DNA from: Gammaproteobacteria bacterium BRH_c0
GTDB taxonomy: Bacteria > Pseudomonadota > Gammaproteobacteria > Pseudomonadales > Porticoccaceae
DNA: 64,000 bases
Direction: 5' to 3'
Assembly (NCBI GenBank): GCA_000961645.1
Contig: LADM01000050.1
Location: 24,291 to 88,290, forward strand
The position numbers and the translations under genes are program-made. Below the pieces are notes generated by a model. That model saw nothing but the letters and a program-made list of their open reading frames with translations. It did not search any database and was not told the origin of the DNA. Positions 43,105 to 53,472 of this stretch are shown here, piece by piece (the first letter of the stretch is position 1; each line of letters begins with the position of its first letter).

Positions 43105-43151
43105 CCGCCTGTTGGAATACTGGTGATTGCCAGTTGAAAATCAGCGTTAAA

Positions 43152-43183
43152 AAAACCCCGATTATTCACATAATCGGGGTTTT
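43152..43183. terminator. Intrinsic terminator between the hydrolase and csp genes
   Basis: A perfect 14-bp stem, AAAACCCCGATTAT and ATAATCGGGGTTTT, with a 4-base loop. It is flanked by A and T tracts and serves both convergent genes. Confidence 0.92.
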
Positions 43184-43207
43184 CCAAATAAATTCGTCAG
43201 TCGATTA

Positions 43208-43414
43208 TCAGATCACTCTGACTTCTTCTGCCTGGGGACCTTTCTGACCTTGAGTTACCTTGAACTCAACACGCTGACCTTCCTCCAGTTTTTTGAAGCC
43301 ATCACCGAGGATAGCGCGGAAGTGAACAAAGACATCTGGACCGTTATCCTGCTGGATGAAACCAAAGCCTTTATCGGAGTTGAACCACTTTACAGTGCCC
43401 GTAGTTGTAGACAT
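43208..43414 (-). CDS. CspA-family cold-shock protein
   Basis: A 68-residue OB-fold RNA chaperone, 70-residue in E. coli CspA. RNP1 KGFGFIQQ and RNP2 VFVHF are intact. It probably melts RNA structure at low temperature or under translation stress. A convincing promoter lies 162-190 bases upstream, giving a leader of about 155 bases, the length seen in cold-inducible csp genes. The ATG follows AAGGTTAAGTT. Confidence 0.95.
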   Translation of the reverse strand: MSTTTGTVKWFNSDKGFGFIQQDNGPDVFVHFRAILGDGFKKLEEGQRVEFKVTQGQKGPQAEEVRVI

Positions 43415-43839
43415 AACTTAACCTTTCTTGAACAAGATACCCTGACGGGTGTATCACAAATTGCCCTTGCGGACGCCAAGCAGGAAATCCAGGGGTTACT
43501 TATGACGGCGTGACGAGGTACTGCAGTGTAAACTTCGACCGATGTACATAAAGCAAACTGTCTTTCTAGCAAGCCCAATATAATCCTTCACTATGAAAAG
43601 TCAATCGAGCTGTCGGCTTTTTTAACGGTTTTTTGCAGTCTTTGGTCTTAGTGGCAATAGCGGCTGATCTACCCTTTTTGGCCAGAATTCAGGCCACTCT
43701 GTAGAGATTCTGCCCATTCTTGTTGCTCGGCACAGACAAACTCAAGCCTGGGAACGGCACGCCAGTAGCGTCAGGGAAAATGGCAAATTACACTGCTTGC
43801 CTGATCGTTTTTAACCATCCATCACCACAAGGGATCTCC
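43415..43839. other. Non-coding gap between the csp and dienelactone hydrolase genes
   Basis: These 425 bases hold the csp leader and promoter. In the rest (about 43605-43839) I see no gene, only the upstream region of the hydrolase. Confidence 0.6.
43577..43604 (-). promoter_or_regulatory. Sigma-70 promoter of the cold-shock gene
   Basis: On the minus strand TTGACT (43604-43599) is spaced 16 bases from TATATT (43582-43577). The predicted start near 43570 gives an approximately 155-nt untranslated leader before the csp ATG, suggesting post-transcriptional thermal control. Confidence 0.7.
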
Positions 43840-44559
43840 ATGAGCATTCAAACCCGCATCGTTGAATACAGTGACGGCACCACGCAATTCAAGGGCTACC
43901 TGGCCTGGGATGACAGCATCAATGGTCCACGTCCCGGCGTGCTGATTGCGCACACCTGGGCAGGACGCAGCGATCACGAAGGCGAAAAAGCCCGCAAACT
44001 GGCGGAACTGGGCTATGTGGGCTTTGCCATCGACATGTACGGCGAGGGAAAGCTCGGGACGGGCGTCGAAGAATGTTCTGCGATGATGCAGCCACTACTG
44101 GCTGATCGCGCCACTTTGCAACAGCGTATTAATCTGGCGCTCGATACGGCGCGACAATTACCCGAGGTGGATACACACCGCATCGCCGCCATGGGCTTTT
44201 GTTTTGGCGGCCTGTGCGTACTGGATCTGGCGCGCAGCGGTGCTGACCTGCAGGGAGTGGTGAGCTTCCACGGCCTTTTCACTGCGCCGGGCAATACGGA
44301 GGGAAATAAAATCAGCGCCAAAGTGCTGTGTCTGCACGGCTACGATGACCCGCTGGTGCCTGCGCAAAGCATTATCGACCTGGGCGATGAATTGACAACA
44401 GCCGGTGCCGACTGGCAAATCCACGCCTATGGCGGCACTGTGCATGCTTTCACCCGCCCCGACGCCAACGACCCTGATTTCGGCGCGGTTTACAACCCTT
44501 CCGCCGACCGGCGCTCCTGGCAGAGCCTGCTCAATTTTTTAGCGGAAATCTTTGCCTGA
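43840..44559 (+). CDS. Dienelactone hydrolase family protein
   Basis: A 239-residue alpha/beta hydrolase. The nucleophile Cys121 lies in GFCFGG, Asp169/Asp170 in HGYDDPLV, and His202 in GGTVHAF, a Cys-Asp-His triad as in dienelactone hydrolases. Members open lactones from chlorocatechol degradation or act on generic esters. The ATG at 43840 follows GGGATC; a longer frame upstream lacks support. A terminator lies 21 bases after the stop. Confidence 0.9.
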   Translation: MSIQTRIVEYSDGTTQFKGYLAWDDSINGPRPGVLIAHTWAGRSDHEGEKARKLAELGYVGFAIDMYGEGKLGTGVEECSAMMQPLLADRATLQQRINLALDTARQLPEVDTHRIAAMGFCFGGLCVLDLARSGADLQGVVSFHGLFTAPGNTEGNKISAKVLCLHGYDDPLVPAQSIIDLGDELTTAGADWQIHAYGGTVHAFTRPDANDPDFGAVYNPSADRRSWQSLLNFLAEIFA

Positions 44560-44580
44560 CAAGGCTGCTTTCTTGCCCAC

Positions 44581-44615
44581 AAAAAAGCCCGCACACTGCC
44601 TGTGTCGGGCTTTTT
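44581..44615. terminator. Terminator after the hydrolase gene, also serving hisA
   Basis: GCCCG-CACAC and TGTGT-CGGGC arms (one bulge) between A and T tracts. It ends the hydrolase transcript and the convergent his operon. Confidence 0.85.
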
Positions 44616-44653
44616 ATTGCTAACTTCAACCTCGCAAGGGCGAGGCTTCAGCG

Positions 44654-45397
44654 CTATTGCGCCAGCCGCTGGGCATCGCAGTAACGCTGCGCTTCGGCAA
44701 GATCCAGGGTGCCCTCGTAGATGGCGCGCCCGGTGATGGCACCGAGAATACCCTGGCCCGACACTTCGCACAGGGCCTTGATATCGTCGAGGTTGGTGAT
44801 GCCACCGGAGGCAATCACGGGGATGCTGCTGGCCTTTGCCATCGCCAGGGTGGCCTCCACATTCACACCCTGCATCATGCCGTCGCGGTCGATATCGGTA
44901 TAGACAATGGCCGAAACACCGTCAGTTTCAAACTGTTTGGCCAATTCAGTCGCTTTTATCTCGCTGACTTCCGCCCAGCCATCGGTGGCCACCAGGCCAT
45001 TTTTGGCGTCAAGGCCGACAATAATATGGCCGCGAAAATGGCGGCAGGCTTCAGTCACAAAACTTGGATCTTTCACCGCACTGGTGCCAAGAATAACAAA
45101 ATTGACGCCGGCCTTCAGGTACGACTCAATGGTGTCCATGGTGCGGATGCCGCCGCCGATCTGGATTGGCAGTTCGGGAAATTCGTGGGCTATGGCACGC
45201 ACCACATGGCCGTTGACCGGCTCACCGGCGAAGGCGCCATTGAGGTCGACCAGATGCAGTCGCCGCGCCCCGGCCTGAACCCACTGGCGGGCCACATCCA
45301 CAGGGTTGTCGGAAAACACCGTGGAATCGTCCATGCGCCCCTGGCGCAGGCGCACGCACTCACCATCTTTTAGATCTATGGCTGGAATGATCAGCAT
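44654..45397 (-). CDS. hisA: Phosphoribosylformimino-AICAR ribotide isomerase
   Basis: A 247-residue TIM barrel of histidine synthesis (ProFAR isomerase). It has the phosphate-binding repeats and catalytic Asp8 in [10 protein letters not shown], a later Asp in [10 protein letters not shown], and [11 protein letters not shown] at 45397 follows AGGAG; an upstream in-frame codon gives an unrelated leader. It lies 10 bases after hisH. hisF, which normally follows hisA, is not here; a terminator is. Confidence 0.96.
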   Translation of the reverse strand: MLIIPAIDLKDGECVRLRQGRMDDSTVFSDNPVDVARQWVQAGARRLHLVDLNGAFAGEPVNGHVVRAIAHEFPELPIQIGGGIRTMDTIESYLKAGVNFVILGTSAVKDPSFVTEACRHFRGHIIVGLDAKNGLVATDGWAEVSEIKATELAKQFETDGVSAIVYTDIDRDGMMQGVNVEATLAMAKASSIPVIASGGITNLDDIKALCEVSGQGILGAITGRAIYEGTLDLAEAQRYCDAQRLAQ

Positions 45398-45407
45398 TGC
45401 TTTACTC

Positions 45408-46058
45408 CTATTCACCGCGCCAGTTAACAAAGTTCTTCAATAGCTGCAGCCCGGCTGTGTGGCTCTTTTCCGGGTGAAACTGCACGGCAAAGAGATTGCC
45501 CGCGGCCAGCGCCGCACTGAATGTCACACCGTAGTGACAGTTGGCCGCAGTGACGGAACTATCCGCATCCACGTAATAACTGTGCACAAAGTAGAAACGC
45601 TCGTCCTGGTCAATGCCGCGCCACATGGGGTGATCAATGGTCTGGTGGACCTGATTCCAGCCCATATGGGGGACTTTCAAGCGGGTACCATCCGGCTCGC
45701 TCAGGGATTTGCCAAAATGCCTGACCGAACCAGGGAAAACATCCAGGCACTCAACGCCGTCATTTTCCTCGCTGTGGCTCATCAGCGCCTGCATGCCAAC
45801 GCAGATGGCCAGCACCGGCTTCTGGGTGATGGCTTTTTGCACCACCACATCGAAGCCGCCGCGGCGAATTTCTGCCATGCAGTCGCGCATCGCGCCTACA
45901 CCGGGGAATACCACCCTGTCCGCTTCGGCAATTTCCTCCGGATTGGAGGTGATGACCACTTCAGCGCGGGGCGCTACATGCTCCAGGCCTTTGGCAACGG
46001 AGTGAAGATTTCCCATGCCGTAGTCGATCACGGCAATGCGAATACGAAAATCTGTCAT
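45408..46058 (-). CDS. hisH: Imidazole glycerol phosphate synthase glutaminase subunit
   Basis: A 216-residue glutaminase that feeds ammonia to HisF. Catalytic Cys86 lies in [10 protein letters not shown] and the His/Glu pair in AVQFHPEKS. Its partner HisF is not encoded in this window. It is 18 bases after hisB and 10 before hisA. Confidence 0.96.
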   Translation of the reverse strand: MTDFRIRIAVIDYGMGNLHSVAKGLEHVAPRAEVVITSNPEEIAEADRVVFPGVGAMRDCMAEIRRGGFDVVVQKAITQKPVLAICVGMQALMSHSEENDGVECLDVFPGSVRHFGKSLSEPDGTRLKVPHMGWNQVHQTIDHPMWRGIDQDERFYFVHSYYVDADSSVTAANCHYGVTFSAALAAGNLFAVQFHPEKSHTAGLQLLKNFVNWRGE

Positions 46059-46076
46059 GAAATATCCTGTGAGAGC

Positions 46077-46670
46077 CTACAGGCTTCCCTTGGTGGACGG
46101 CATAACACCAGCCATGCGCGGGTCCGGCTCAGCGGCCATGCGCAGAGCGCGGCCAAACGCCTTGAAAATGGTCTCGATCTGGTGGTGCGCATTGACGCCC
46201 CGCAGATTGTCGATATGCAAGGTGACACCGGCATGATTGACGAAACCCTGGAAAAACTCATAGGTCAGCTGCAAATCAAAGGCACCCACGCTGGCGCGGG
46301 TAAAATCGACATGCATTTCCAGACCCGGGCGGCCGGAAAAATCCACCACCACTCGCGACAGAGCTTCGTCGAGAGGCACGTAGGCGTGGCCGTAGCGGCG
46401 GATACCCTTCTTGTCACCCAGGGCTTTGGCAAAGGCCTGGCCGATGGTGATGCCGATATCCTCGACGGTGTGGTGATCGTCAATATGGTTGTCGCCTTTG
46501 GCGTCGATATCGAGATCGATCAGGCCGTGGCGGGCAATCTGGTCGAGCATGTGTTCCAGAAACGGTACACCCGTAGCGAAACGGGCCTTGCCGGTACCGT
46601 CCAGATTGAGGCTGACCGTTATCCGGGTTTCGAGGGTATCGCGACTGACTGTCGCCTTGCGTTCCGTCAT
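46077..46670 (-). CDS. hisB: Imidazoleglycerol-phosphate dehydratase
   Basis: A 197-residue monofunctional dehydratase (no N-terminal phosphatase domain, as in pseudomonads). It has the metal-binding repeats [16 protein letters not shown] and, later, [23 protein letters not shown] follows GGAGGTTCCC. It is the first gene of hisB-hisH-hisA here. Confidence 0.96.
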   Translation of the reverse strand: MTERKATVSRDTLETRITVSLNLDGTGKARFATGVPFLEHMLDQIARHGLIDLDIDAKGDNHIDDHHTVEDIGITIGQAFAKALGDKKGIRRYGHAYVPLDEALSRVVVDFSGRPGLEMHVDFTRASVGAFDLQLTYEFFQGFVNHAGVTLHIDNLRGVNAHHQIETIFKAFGRALRMAAEPDPRMAGVMPSTKGSL

Positions 46671-46822
46671 GGGAACCTCCGCTGGGCAGGGACAAAGCCC
46701 TGGTGGCTGGCTACCTGTCTGCTAGTGCACAGGGCTGCCGGGCTGAAAACGCGCCATTATACGGTTAGCGCCCACTCTCTTCCATAAGCAAACCCCAGAG
46801 GGTAGACTCGCAGTCCCCTGAG

Positions 46823-47104
46823 ATGAACACCCCCATGCCCCGACAGTTGCTGAAAAAGACGGCCCTGATCTGGCTGCTGACCCTGGTCACCGCAGCCTGG
46901 GGCGTCACTGTCGCTGCCCACGAGCACACCGACAGCAGCGATGGGCAGTGTGAAATCTCTCTCCTGCCTCACCTGGGGGATGTCGCTCCCCTCAGTGTTG
47001 CTGTTTCCATCCCCCCGCTCACTGCTGGCCACACCCCCTGGCAGAACTATCGCTTCAGCTCTGCTGTTGTCACCCACTACCAAAGCCGCGCCCCGCCCCG
47101 CTGA
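46823..47104 (+). CDS. Small exported protein upstream of the ZnuD-like receptor
   Basis: A 93-residue product with an N-terminal signal peptide (LIWLLTLVTAAWGVTVAA), then AHEHTDSSDGQCE, a short His/Cys/Asp cluster able to bind metal. The rest is Pro- and Tyr-rich and unremarkable. A start at 46835 is equally possible. It is 58 bases upstream of a zinc-type TonB receptor and probably cotranscribed. I do not recognise a named family. Confidence 0.6.
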   Translation: MNTPMPRQLLKKTALIWLLTLVTAAWGVTVAAHEHTDSSDGQCEISLLPHLGDVAPLSVAVSIPPLTAGHTPWQNYRFSSAVVTHYQSRAPPR

Positions 47105-47162
47105 TCCTGCTGTTTGTTCCAACACTCTTCTGTTGATCAACAATTCAGGATTGGATTGACCT

Positions 47163-49304
47163 ATGACTATGCAAAAAAAATGGGGCCTGGCGCTGTCCCT
47201 TATCACCTGCGCTCACACACACCCGGCTTATGCCGCAGCAACACAGATTGAAGAATTTATCGTCACCGCCTCCCCCCACAGCAAACGACCGGAACAGATC
47301 GCCGGTGCAGTGGGCGTTCTCGATGAGCAGCAACTACAGCGGGAAGTCGCCTCTACCCTGGGAGAAACCCTGCGCAACCAGCCCGGCATCAACAGTGGCT
47401 CCTTTGGCCCCGGTGTTGGCGTGCCCATTGTTCGCGGACTGAGCGGCAAGCGGGTGGAGATTCTCAGCAACGGTACCGGGGTGGCGGATGTCTCAGACAC
47501 CAGCCCCGACCACGCCATCGGCAACGAACCACTGCTGGCGGACCGCATCGAAATCCTGCGCGGCCCCGCCACACTGCGCTACGGCCCCGGCGCCATCGGC
47601 GGTGTGGTCAATGTCATCGACAACAGTATTCACAGCGAACAGGTCGACGGCATTCACGGCGCCGCAGAAACCCGCCACAGCACCAACAATGATGAGACCG
47701 TACTGGTGGGACGCCTGGATGGCGGCAATGGCCCGTTCAACGTCCACCTCAGCGGCGTGCTGCGGGACAGCAATAATGTCGACATACCTGGCTATGCGCG
47801 CAGTGACCGGGATGAATCCACCCGCGGCTATATCGCCAATACCGATGCGGAGGCCGACACCTGGACCGTTGGTGCATCCTGGGTAACCGACAACCTCGTG
47901 GCAGGAGCCAGCATCAACCGCCTGAACAGCAACTATGGCATCGCCCCTGGCGGGCACAGTCATATTGATGACCACGAAGATCACGCGGACGAGGATCATC
48001 ATGAAGAAGACGACCACCATGATGACGAGCACGAAGGCGAGCTTCACGACGAGGAGCAAATACTCACCCGCATTGATTTGGAACAGACCACCTATCAGGG
48101 CAAAGTCATGCTCCGCGACCTGGAGGGTTTTATCGAACGGGTACAGCTTGATCTCAACCACACTGATTACCAGCACCGCGAGCTGGAAATCGAAGAGGGC
48201 GTCACTGCAACCGGCACTCTGTTCGACCTGCAAAGCACTGAAGTCAGGACGGAAATCAGCCACACACCGCTGGCGGGCTGGACCGGCACAGTCGGCATCC
48301 AGCACAACCTGCGGGAGTTTGATGCCGAGGGACTGGAGGCCTTCGTGCCGCCATCCGACACCCGTTCACTAGGGCTGTACCTGATCGAGGATCTGGCTAT
48401 CGGTGGCGGAAATCTGGAGCTGGGGCTGCGCCACGACCAACAGAGTATCGAATCCACAGGCCTCCGCGATATCGACCACAACAGCGTCAACGCCAGTGCC
48501 AGCCTGGCGTACCCGCTGGGTGACAACCAGCGTCTCGGCCTGATTCTGTCGCGGACCGAACGCGCCCCTGTGGTGGAAGAACTGCTGTCCAATGGCGAGC
48601 ATGTGGCCACTCGCAGCTACGAAATCGGCAATCCCGATCTTGATACAGAGTCGGCCTGGAATATTGAACTGTCCTGGGCCTGGGAGAGCGATGCCCTGGA
48701 TGCGGAGGTGAATATTTATCACCGCCAGTTCGCGGACTTTATTCACGCCATGGACAACGGCAGCCGCTTCAGTCACGACCTGGCCGATGAGGGCTTTTCC
48801 GCCGCACAGGCCTGCTCCAGCGACCTGGCAGACTTCGACAATGATCAGGACGAGTTTGAGGACTCGCTGTCGTGCCTGAATTACGCCCAGCAGGACGCCC
48901 GCTTCAGCGGTATTGAAGCGGAGATAGCCGTGCCCCTCAGCGACAGTCAATCCCTGCGCCTGTGGGGGGATTATGTGCGCGCCCGTTTTGACAGTGGTGG
49001 CGACATTCCCCGCATTCCCCCTGCCCGTCTCGGTATCAGCTGGGATATCGCCACTGGCCCCTGGAGCGCCCAGCTGAGCACCACGCACGCCCTTGCCCAG
49101 AACGATCCCGGCGACAACCAGGATTCAACCGCCAGCTACACCCGGCTCGATGCATACCTGCGCTATGGTGTTGGCAGCTGGGCAGTCTTTGTGAAAGGGC
49201 TCAATCTCAGCGATGAGGAAATCCGCAACGCCAGCAGTTTCCTGCGGGATATTGCCCCGGAGCCGGGGCGCAGCCTGGTGTTTGGCGCCAACTACACTTT
49301 CTAG
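47163..49304 (+). CDS. znuD: ZnuD-like TonB-dependent receptor with His-rich loop
   Basis: A 713-residue receptor. Signal peptide (residues 1-25), TonB-box-like QIEEFIVTAS, plug domain (residues 40-160, RGLSGKRVEILSNGTG) and barrel ending ANYTF. Residues about 266-299 form an extracellular loop containing at least ten His and many Asp/Glu (HEDHADEDHHEEDD type). This hallmark is shared with ZnuD zinc receptors of Neisseria and Acinetobacter. A zinc or other divalent-metal substrate is likely. Confidence 0.85.
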   Translation: MTMQKKWGLALSLITCAHTHPAYAAATQIEEFIVTASPHSKRPEQIAGAVGVLDEQQLQREVASTLGETLRNQPGINSGSFGPGVGVPIVRGLSGKRVEILSNGTGVADVSDTSPDHAIGNEPLLADRIEILRGPATLRYGPGAIGGVVNVIDNSIHSEQVDGIHGAAETRHSTNNDETVLVGRLDGGNGPFNVHLSGVLRDSNNVDIPGYARSDRDESTRGYIANTDAEADTWTVGASWVTDNLVAGASINRLNSNYGIAPGGHSHIDDHEDHADEDHHEEDDHHDDEHEGELHDEEQILTRIDLEQTTYQGKVMLRDLEGFIERVQLDLNHTDYQHRELEIEEGVTATGTLFDLQSTEVRTEISHTPLAGWTGTVGIQHNLREFDAEGLEAFVPPSDTRSLGLYLIEDLAIGGGNLELGLRHDQQSIESTGLRDIDHNSVNASASLAYPLGDNQRLGLILSRTERAPVVEELLSNGEHVATRSYEIGNPDLDTESAWNIELSWAWESDALDAEVNIYHRQFADFIHAMDNGSRFSHDLADEGFSAAQACSSDLADFDNDQDEFEDSLSCLNYAQQDARFSGIEAEIAVPLSDSQSLRLWGDYVRARFDSGGDIPRIPPARLGISWDIATGPWSAQLSTTHALAQNDPGDNQDSTASYTRLDAYLRYGVGSWAVFVKGLNLSDEEIRNASSFLRDIAPEPGRSLVFGANYTF

Positions 49305-49315
49305 ATCTCGGCCAC

Positions 49316-49339
49316 GGGGCGCGGCTTGAGCCGCGCCCC
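49316..49339. terminator. GC-rich hairpin after znuD
   Basis: GGGGCGCGGC and GCCGCGCCCC form a 10-bp stem with loop TTGA. No long T-tract follows (next bases ACTTC), so it may need Rho or act weakly. Confidence 0.55.
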
Positions 49340-49453
49340 ACTTCATTCCCCCCATCCTTCTCCCTATCCCTTTCCAGTTACTTGTTGAACTGGATATTCA
49401 CCCTTCCAACCGCTACCCTGAGTGATCCATGACACCCATGCAGGAATAACGCC

Positions 49454-51310
49454 TTGAATAAAGCAGTCAAAGTCACATTGACCCTGGTGGTAGTGATTAT
49501 CCTCGCCATTGCCGCACTGCTGGCCTATGTGCTACTGGCCCTTGATCCCAACAGCTACAAGCCGCAACTGGAAAACGCCGCACGGGAGCAGGGTGTGGAA
49601 TTGCATATTGATGGCGACCTGGGCTGGCGCCTGTTTCCGACTATCGCCATCCAGCTGGGGGAAACCCGTTTTGAAAGTGAAACCCACGGCATCAGGCCTT
49701 CCTCCGTGCAGGAGGTCAATCTCGCCGTAGGCTGGCGTGAGCTGCTGCAAAAACGCATCGCCATTAAAGCCTTGGCAATCGACAAGGCCGATATCCATCT
49801 CACCAGCAGCGAGCAGGCTGCAACCATCGCCGCTGTGCCCGCCAGTGGCGACCAGCCGGTGTCTACTGACGACAAGTCCTTTTCCCTGGGAGTGGAAAAA
49901 TTTTCCATCGCCAACAGCACTGTCAGCCTGGAAGAGGATGGCAACACAACCCTGCTCAGCAATATCGACCTCAGCACCAGTGATGTAAGCCTGACAGGGG
50001 ATGAATTCCCCCTCGCCATCAGCCTCGAATACCGGGCCGACAGCAGCGCCGAACCCATCAGGCTGGATCTCGACGCCAGCCTGAGCCTTGACCAGCAAGC
50101 GGGAAAACTGCTGGCCAGCAACACCATCATCAGCGTGGATGGTGCAATGCCGGAAAGCATCAAGCTGAACTTTAGCGCCGCTGTCGACATTGAAAACCAA
50201 AGTGGTGAACTCACTGACCTCAGCGCCACTGCTGGCAAAACCACCCTCACAGGCACTGGCGCTTACCGCCACTCATTGCCGCGCTCTCTGCAACTCAACC
50301 TCAAGGGAACAGAGATCAACACTGCCGATCTGCTGGTACAGGATGCTGCTGCCGAAAGCGCCGGCGAGGGTGACACCGCCGCTGACAGCGAAGCCACCAA
50401 CCTGCTTGCCTCTATCTTTGCCCCGCTGGCCATTCTTGAAGGAGGAACAGGCAACATTGATCTGACCATGGACAAAATCATTCACTCGGGCATCGAACTC
50501 GACAACATGCGCCTGTCCCTTGATGCCGAGGGCAACAGATTGACCATCAATGAAATTTCCGGCGCCCTCTTTGGTGGCACCGTGAACGCCACTGCGGTTG
50601 TCACCAACAGCGCCACTCCGCGGGTGACCTTTAACAAGGAAGTCACCAATATCGATCTGGCATCGGCCTTTGCCCAGTTAGCCGACGATATCGATATTAC
50701 CGGCACCCTGAACCTCAAGGTTGCTGGTGAGACCCGCGGCGCAGACAGCGATGCCCTGCTCGACAACCTCAAGGCCAGCGGTGACCTGCAGGTGGAAAAC
50801 CCGGTGCTCGCCACCATCAATATCGAGCAGAAATACTGTGAAATTGCTGCCCTGGTCGAGAACACACCCAAACGCAGCGAGTCCTGGCCCCAGGGCACGC
50901 GACTCGATAACCTGGTGAGCCAGTTCCGCATCGAGGATGGAAAGCTCTATCTGGACGACTACAGCACCGCCATCGGCAACCTGAAGATGCGCGGTGACGG
51001 TGAAATCCTGATCGACGAGCAAGCCTTCAGTATCGCAGTCATCACCCGCCTCGAGGGCGACAGCACCAGCGCAGAGGGCTGCGCCGTCAAAAGCACCAGG
51101 GTGCGGGACAAGGATATTCCCCTGCTGTGCGAAGACAGCTTTGCGACAGCTGGCGCCAGAAGCTGCAAACCTGATCCGGAATTCATGAACGCCCTGCTTC
51201 AGAACGAAGTGATCGACAAAATCCGCGAAAAAACCAATCTCGATGAGGAAAAGGTAGAAAAGCTGGAAGGCTTGCTGCGCGGGTTTCTGGGTGGTAAAAA
51301 AGATAAATGA
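49454..51310 (+). CDS. AsmA-family protein
   Basis: A 618-residue envelope protein. The N-terminal TM (residues 6-28) is followed by [29 protein letters not shown], the AsmA domain start, then a long beta-rich body with repeats of acidic/small residues. The family is linked to outer-membrane biogenesis and lipid transport along bridge-like structures. Start TTG at 49454 has an AGGA ahead. mutY overlaps its stop by 4 bases. Confidence 0.9.
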   Translation: MNKAVKVTLTLVVVIILAIAALLAYVLLALDPNSYKPQLENAAREQGVELHIDGDLGWRLFPTIAIQLGETRFESETHGIRPSSVQEVNLAVGWRELLQKRIAIKALAIDKADIHLTSSEQAATIAAVPASGDQPVSTDDKSFSLGVEKFSIANSTVSLEEDGNTTLLSNIDLSTSDVSLTGDEFPLAISLEYRADSSAEPIRLDLDASLSLDQQAGKLLASNTIISVDGAMPESIKLNFSAAVDIENQSGELTDLSATAGKTTLTGTGAYRHSLPRSLQLNLKGTEINTADLLVQDAAAESAGEGDTAADSEATNLLASIFAPLAILEGGTGNIDLTMDKIIHSGIELDNMRLSLDAEGNRLTINEISGALFGGTVNATAVVTNSATPRVTFNKEVTNIDLASAFAQLADDIDITGTLNLKVAGETRGADSDALLDNLKASGDLQVENPVLATINIEQKYCEIAALVENTPKRSESWPQGTRLDNLVSQFRIEDGKLYLDDYSTAIGNLKMRGDGEILIDEQAFSIAVITRLEGDSTSAEGCAVKSTRVRDKDIPLLCEDSFATAGARSCKPDPEFMNALLQNEVIDKIREKTNLDEEKVEKLEGLLRGFLGGKKDK

Positions 51311-52362
51311 GTCGGGACTCAAGCAGTAGATCCAGCGTTGCCAGCCGCCTCCTGCGCTGGTTTGACCAGCATGGCCGCAAGGATCTGCCCTGGCAGAAAA
51401 ACATCACTCCCTACCGGGTGTGGCTGTCGGAGATCATGCTGCAACAGACCCAGGTCACCACAGTTATCCCCTACTTCGAGCGATTTACCGCCACCTTCTC
51501 AACGGTAACTGACCTGGCTGCAGCGCCCATCGACCAGGTGCTACACCTGTGGACCGGCCTCGGCTACTACGCCCGCGCCCGCAACCTGCACAAAACAGCG
51601 GCCATTGTTGCCAGTGAATATGGCGGCCAGTTTCCCGACTCCGTTGAAGCACTGAGCCAGCTGCCCGGTATTGGCCCCTCTACCGCCGGAGCCATAGTCA
51701 GCATTGCCTTCCGGCAGCGGGCCACCATCCTCGATGGCAACGTCAAACGGGTGCTGGCGCGCCATAACGCAGTGCCCGGCTGGCCGGGCGAAAGCGCCGT
51801 TGTCGCCAGGCTGTGGGAGATTGCCGAACACAACACTCCAAAGAGCAGAGTGGCCGATTACACCCAGGCCATCATGGATCTGGGGGCGACCCTGTGCACC
51901 AGAAGCAAGCCGCGCTGCGATGAGTGCCCGCTACAGCGAGATTGCGCAGCCTTTGCCCAAGGTAACCCGACGGATTACCCCGGCAAAAAACCCAAAAAAA
52001 CCATCCCTGTCAAAACCGCCTTTTTCCTGATCATTCGCGATCAACGCGGCAATGTCCTGCTCGAGCAGCGCCCGCCCACCGGTATCTGGGGAGGATTGTG
52101 GAGCTTCCCGGAATCAGCTTGCGAGGACGACATCGCGCACCTGTGCCAACGATACGGCCTCAAGGCCGGCAAGGTGACACTGGATACACCCAGGCGCCAC
52201 ACCTTCAGCCACTACCACCTGGATTTCACCCCCGTGCAAGTCAGCGCCAGCGCTACGGGCCGTATCAGCGACGTCAACACCACCTGGATACAGCCTTCAG
52301 ATCTGAACGGCATTGGTCTGCCCGCCCCGGTGAAGGCCCTGCTGGTTGAGATGGCTGTTTGA
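51307..52362 (+). CDS. mutY: A/G-specific adenine glycosylase
   Basis: A 351-residue DNA repair enzyme that removes adenine opposite 8-oxoguanine. Catalytic Glu42 ([11 protein letters not shown]), Asp143 (ILDGNVKR), a helix-hairpin-helix [12 protein letters not shown] and the [4Fe-4S] Cys197/204/207/213. A C-terminal NUDIX-like domain (residues 230-345) reads [19 protein letters not shown]. It overlaps asmA-like by 4 bases (ATGA). Confidence 0.97.
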   Translation: MSRDSSSRSSVASRLLRWFDQHGRKDLPWQKNITPYRVWLSEIMLQQTQVTTVIPYFERFTATFSTVTDLAAAPIDQVLHLWTGLGYYARARNLHKTAAIVASEYGGQFPDSVEALSQLPGIGPSTAGAIVSIAFRQRATILDGNVKRVLARHNAVPGWPGESAVVARLWEIAEHNTPKSRVADYTQAIMDLGATLCTRSKPRCDECPLQRDCAAFAQGNPTDYPGKKPKKTIPVKTAFFLIIRDQRGNVLLEQRPPTGIWGGLWSFPESACEDDIAHLCQRYGLKAGKVTLDTPRRHTFSHYHLDFTPVQVSASATGRISDVNTTWIQPSDLNGIGLPAPVKALLVEMAV

Positions 52363-52484
52363 CACGCCGGCCTGGAGCCACACTCCTGGACCTCAACCAA
52401 CCGGCGCCCCAAAAACTTGCGATCACAGCACCCGGCTCTTATCCTGTCCGCCCATTCATCCCGCTCGATCATCAGGAAAACCCC

Positions 52485-52757
52485 ATGGCCCGCTCCGTAT
52501 ACTGCCGCAAACTGAAACAGGAACTCCCCGGCCTGGACCAACCGCCATTCCCCGGCCCCAAGGGTGAAGATATTTTCAACCACATCTCCAAACAAGCCTG
52601 GCAACAATGGATCGACCACCAGACCATGCTGATCAACGAAAAGCGCCTCAATATGATGGATCTCACCGCCCGCACCTACCTCAACGAGCAGCGCGAGAAG
52701 TTTCTGTCCGGCGAAGCCTACGACCAGGCCGAAGGCTATATCCCCCCCAGCGAGTAA
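52485..52757 (+). CDS. yggX: Probable Fe(II)-trafficking protein YggX
   Basis: A 90-residue protein matching E. coli YggX (91). The start [18 protein letters not shown] is followed by [35 protein letters not shown]. YggX protects Fe-S clusters against oxidative damage. mutY-yggX adjacency is the common gammaproteobacterial arrangement. ATG at 52485 has AGGA upstream. Confidence 0.96.
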   Translation: MARSVYCRKLKQELPGLDQPPFPGPKGEDIFNHISKQAWQQWIDHQTMLINEKRLNMMDLTARTYLNEQREKFLSGEAYDQAEGYIPPSE

Positions 52758-52793
52758 AATTCGCCGAATCTGCGCTTTAGGCCACCTTCGCCC

Positions 52794-52822
52794 TTGACGT
52801 TCACAAAGTGAAACGGTTTAAT
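52794..52822 (+). promoter_or_regulatory. tRNA-Phe promoter
   Basis: TTGACG (52794-52799), a 17-base spacer and TTTAAT (52817-52822), followed by a GC-rich discriminator (ACGCGCC) typical of stringently controlled stable-RNA promoters. It lies about 48 bases before the tRNA. Confidence 0.8.
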
Positions 52823-52869
52823 ACGCGCCTCTTGCCGGTAGGCAGTCCCGCAAGGGATCACACCTCCAA

Positions 52870-52945
52870 GCCCAGGTAGCTCAGTCGGTAGAGCAGAGGA
52901 TTGAAAATCCTCGTGTCGGTGGTTCGATTCCGCCCCTGGGCACCA
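52870..52945 (+). tRNA. tRNA-Phe (GAA)
   Basis: A 76-nt cloverleaf including the encoded CCA. Acceptor stem GCCCAGG/CCTGGGC, D-loop AGCTCAGTCGGTAGAGC, anticodon stem GAGGA/TCCTC with loop TTGAAAA (anticodon GAA), T-loop GGTTCGATTCC. Confidence 0.98.
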
Positions 52946-53472
52946 TATCAAAATTGAAATTCTTCTTCCCTGAATATCGATTCGCCCAGTTACTTACTGA
53001 GCTGCCCGCCCATCTCAACATTGTGCAATTTCTGCTTCATTCCTCACTCTTTTACCTCGTTTTGAGCACCAAGCTGATTGCTCCATGGGCGGCATCAAAC
53101 TGCCTTGAGCAGAAGCAGAAACCATTCATCGCCAAAAATAACCGATCAATCTGAAACCCGCCTCAACTCACAGGTGGCGAGTGTTCTTGCCAATATGCTT
53201 TGTGCGAATATTCGCCCATAGCATCGACTCAGCTTGAAACCTGATGCGAACACCCCGGCGGAACTGTTCCGCCCTATGTTGAAAATGGCAAAACCGTCGA
53301 AAGGCGGTGACGCAAAGCTACCTGTCTACCGGATGCCACATCCCATGATCGAGGAGCCGCCACATGTCACACGGGCACCATTGCGCCTGTTCTTGTTTGT
53401 TGCGAGCTCCGCTTTCATCGAATCACTGGTCAACGTGAGACGACAATCAGTCATGAAAGCCTGGAGAATGCC
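52946..53472. other. Gap after tRNA-Phe without a recognisable gene
   Basis: In 527 bases I see no gene I can support. Two palindromes occur: GGCGGAACTGTTCCGCC at 53257-53273 and GCGAATATTCGC at 53207-53218. I see no copy of the tRNA 3' end that would mark an integration site. Confidence 0.5.
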
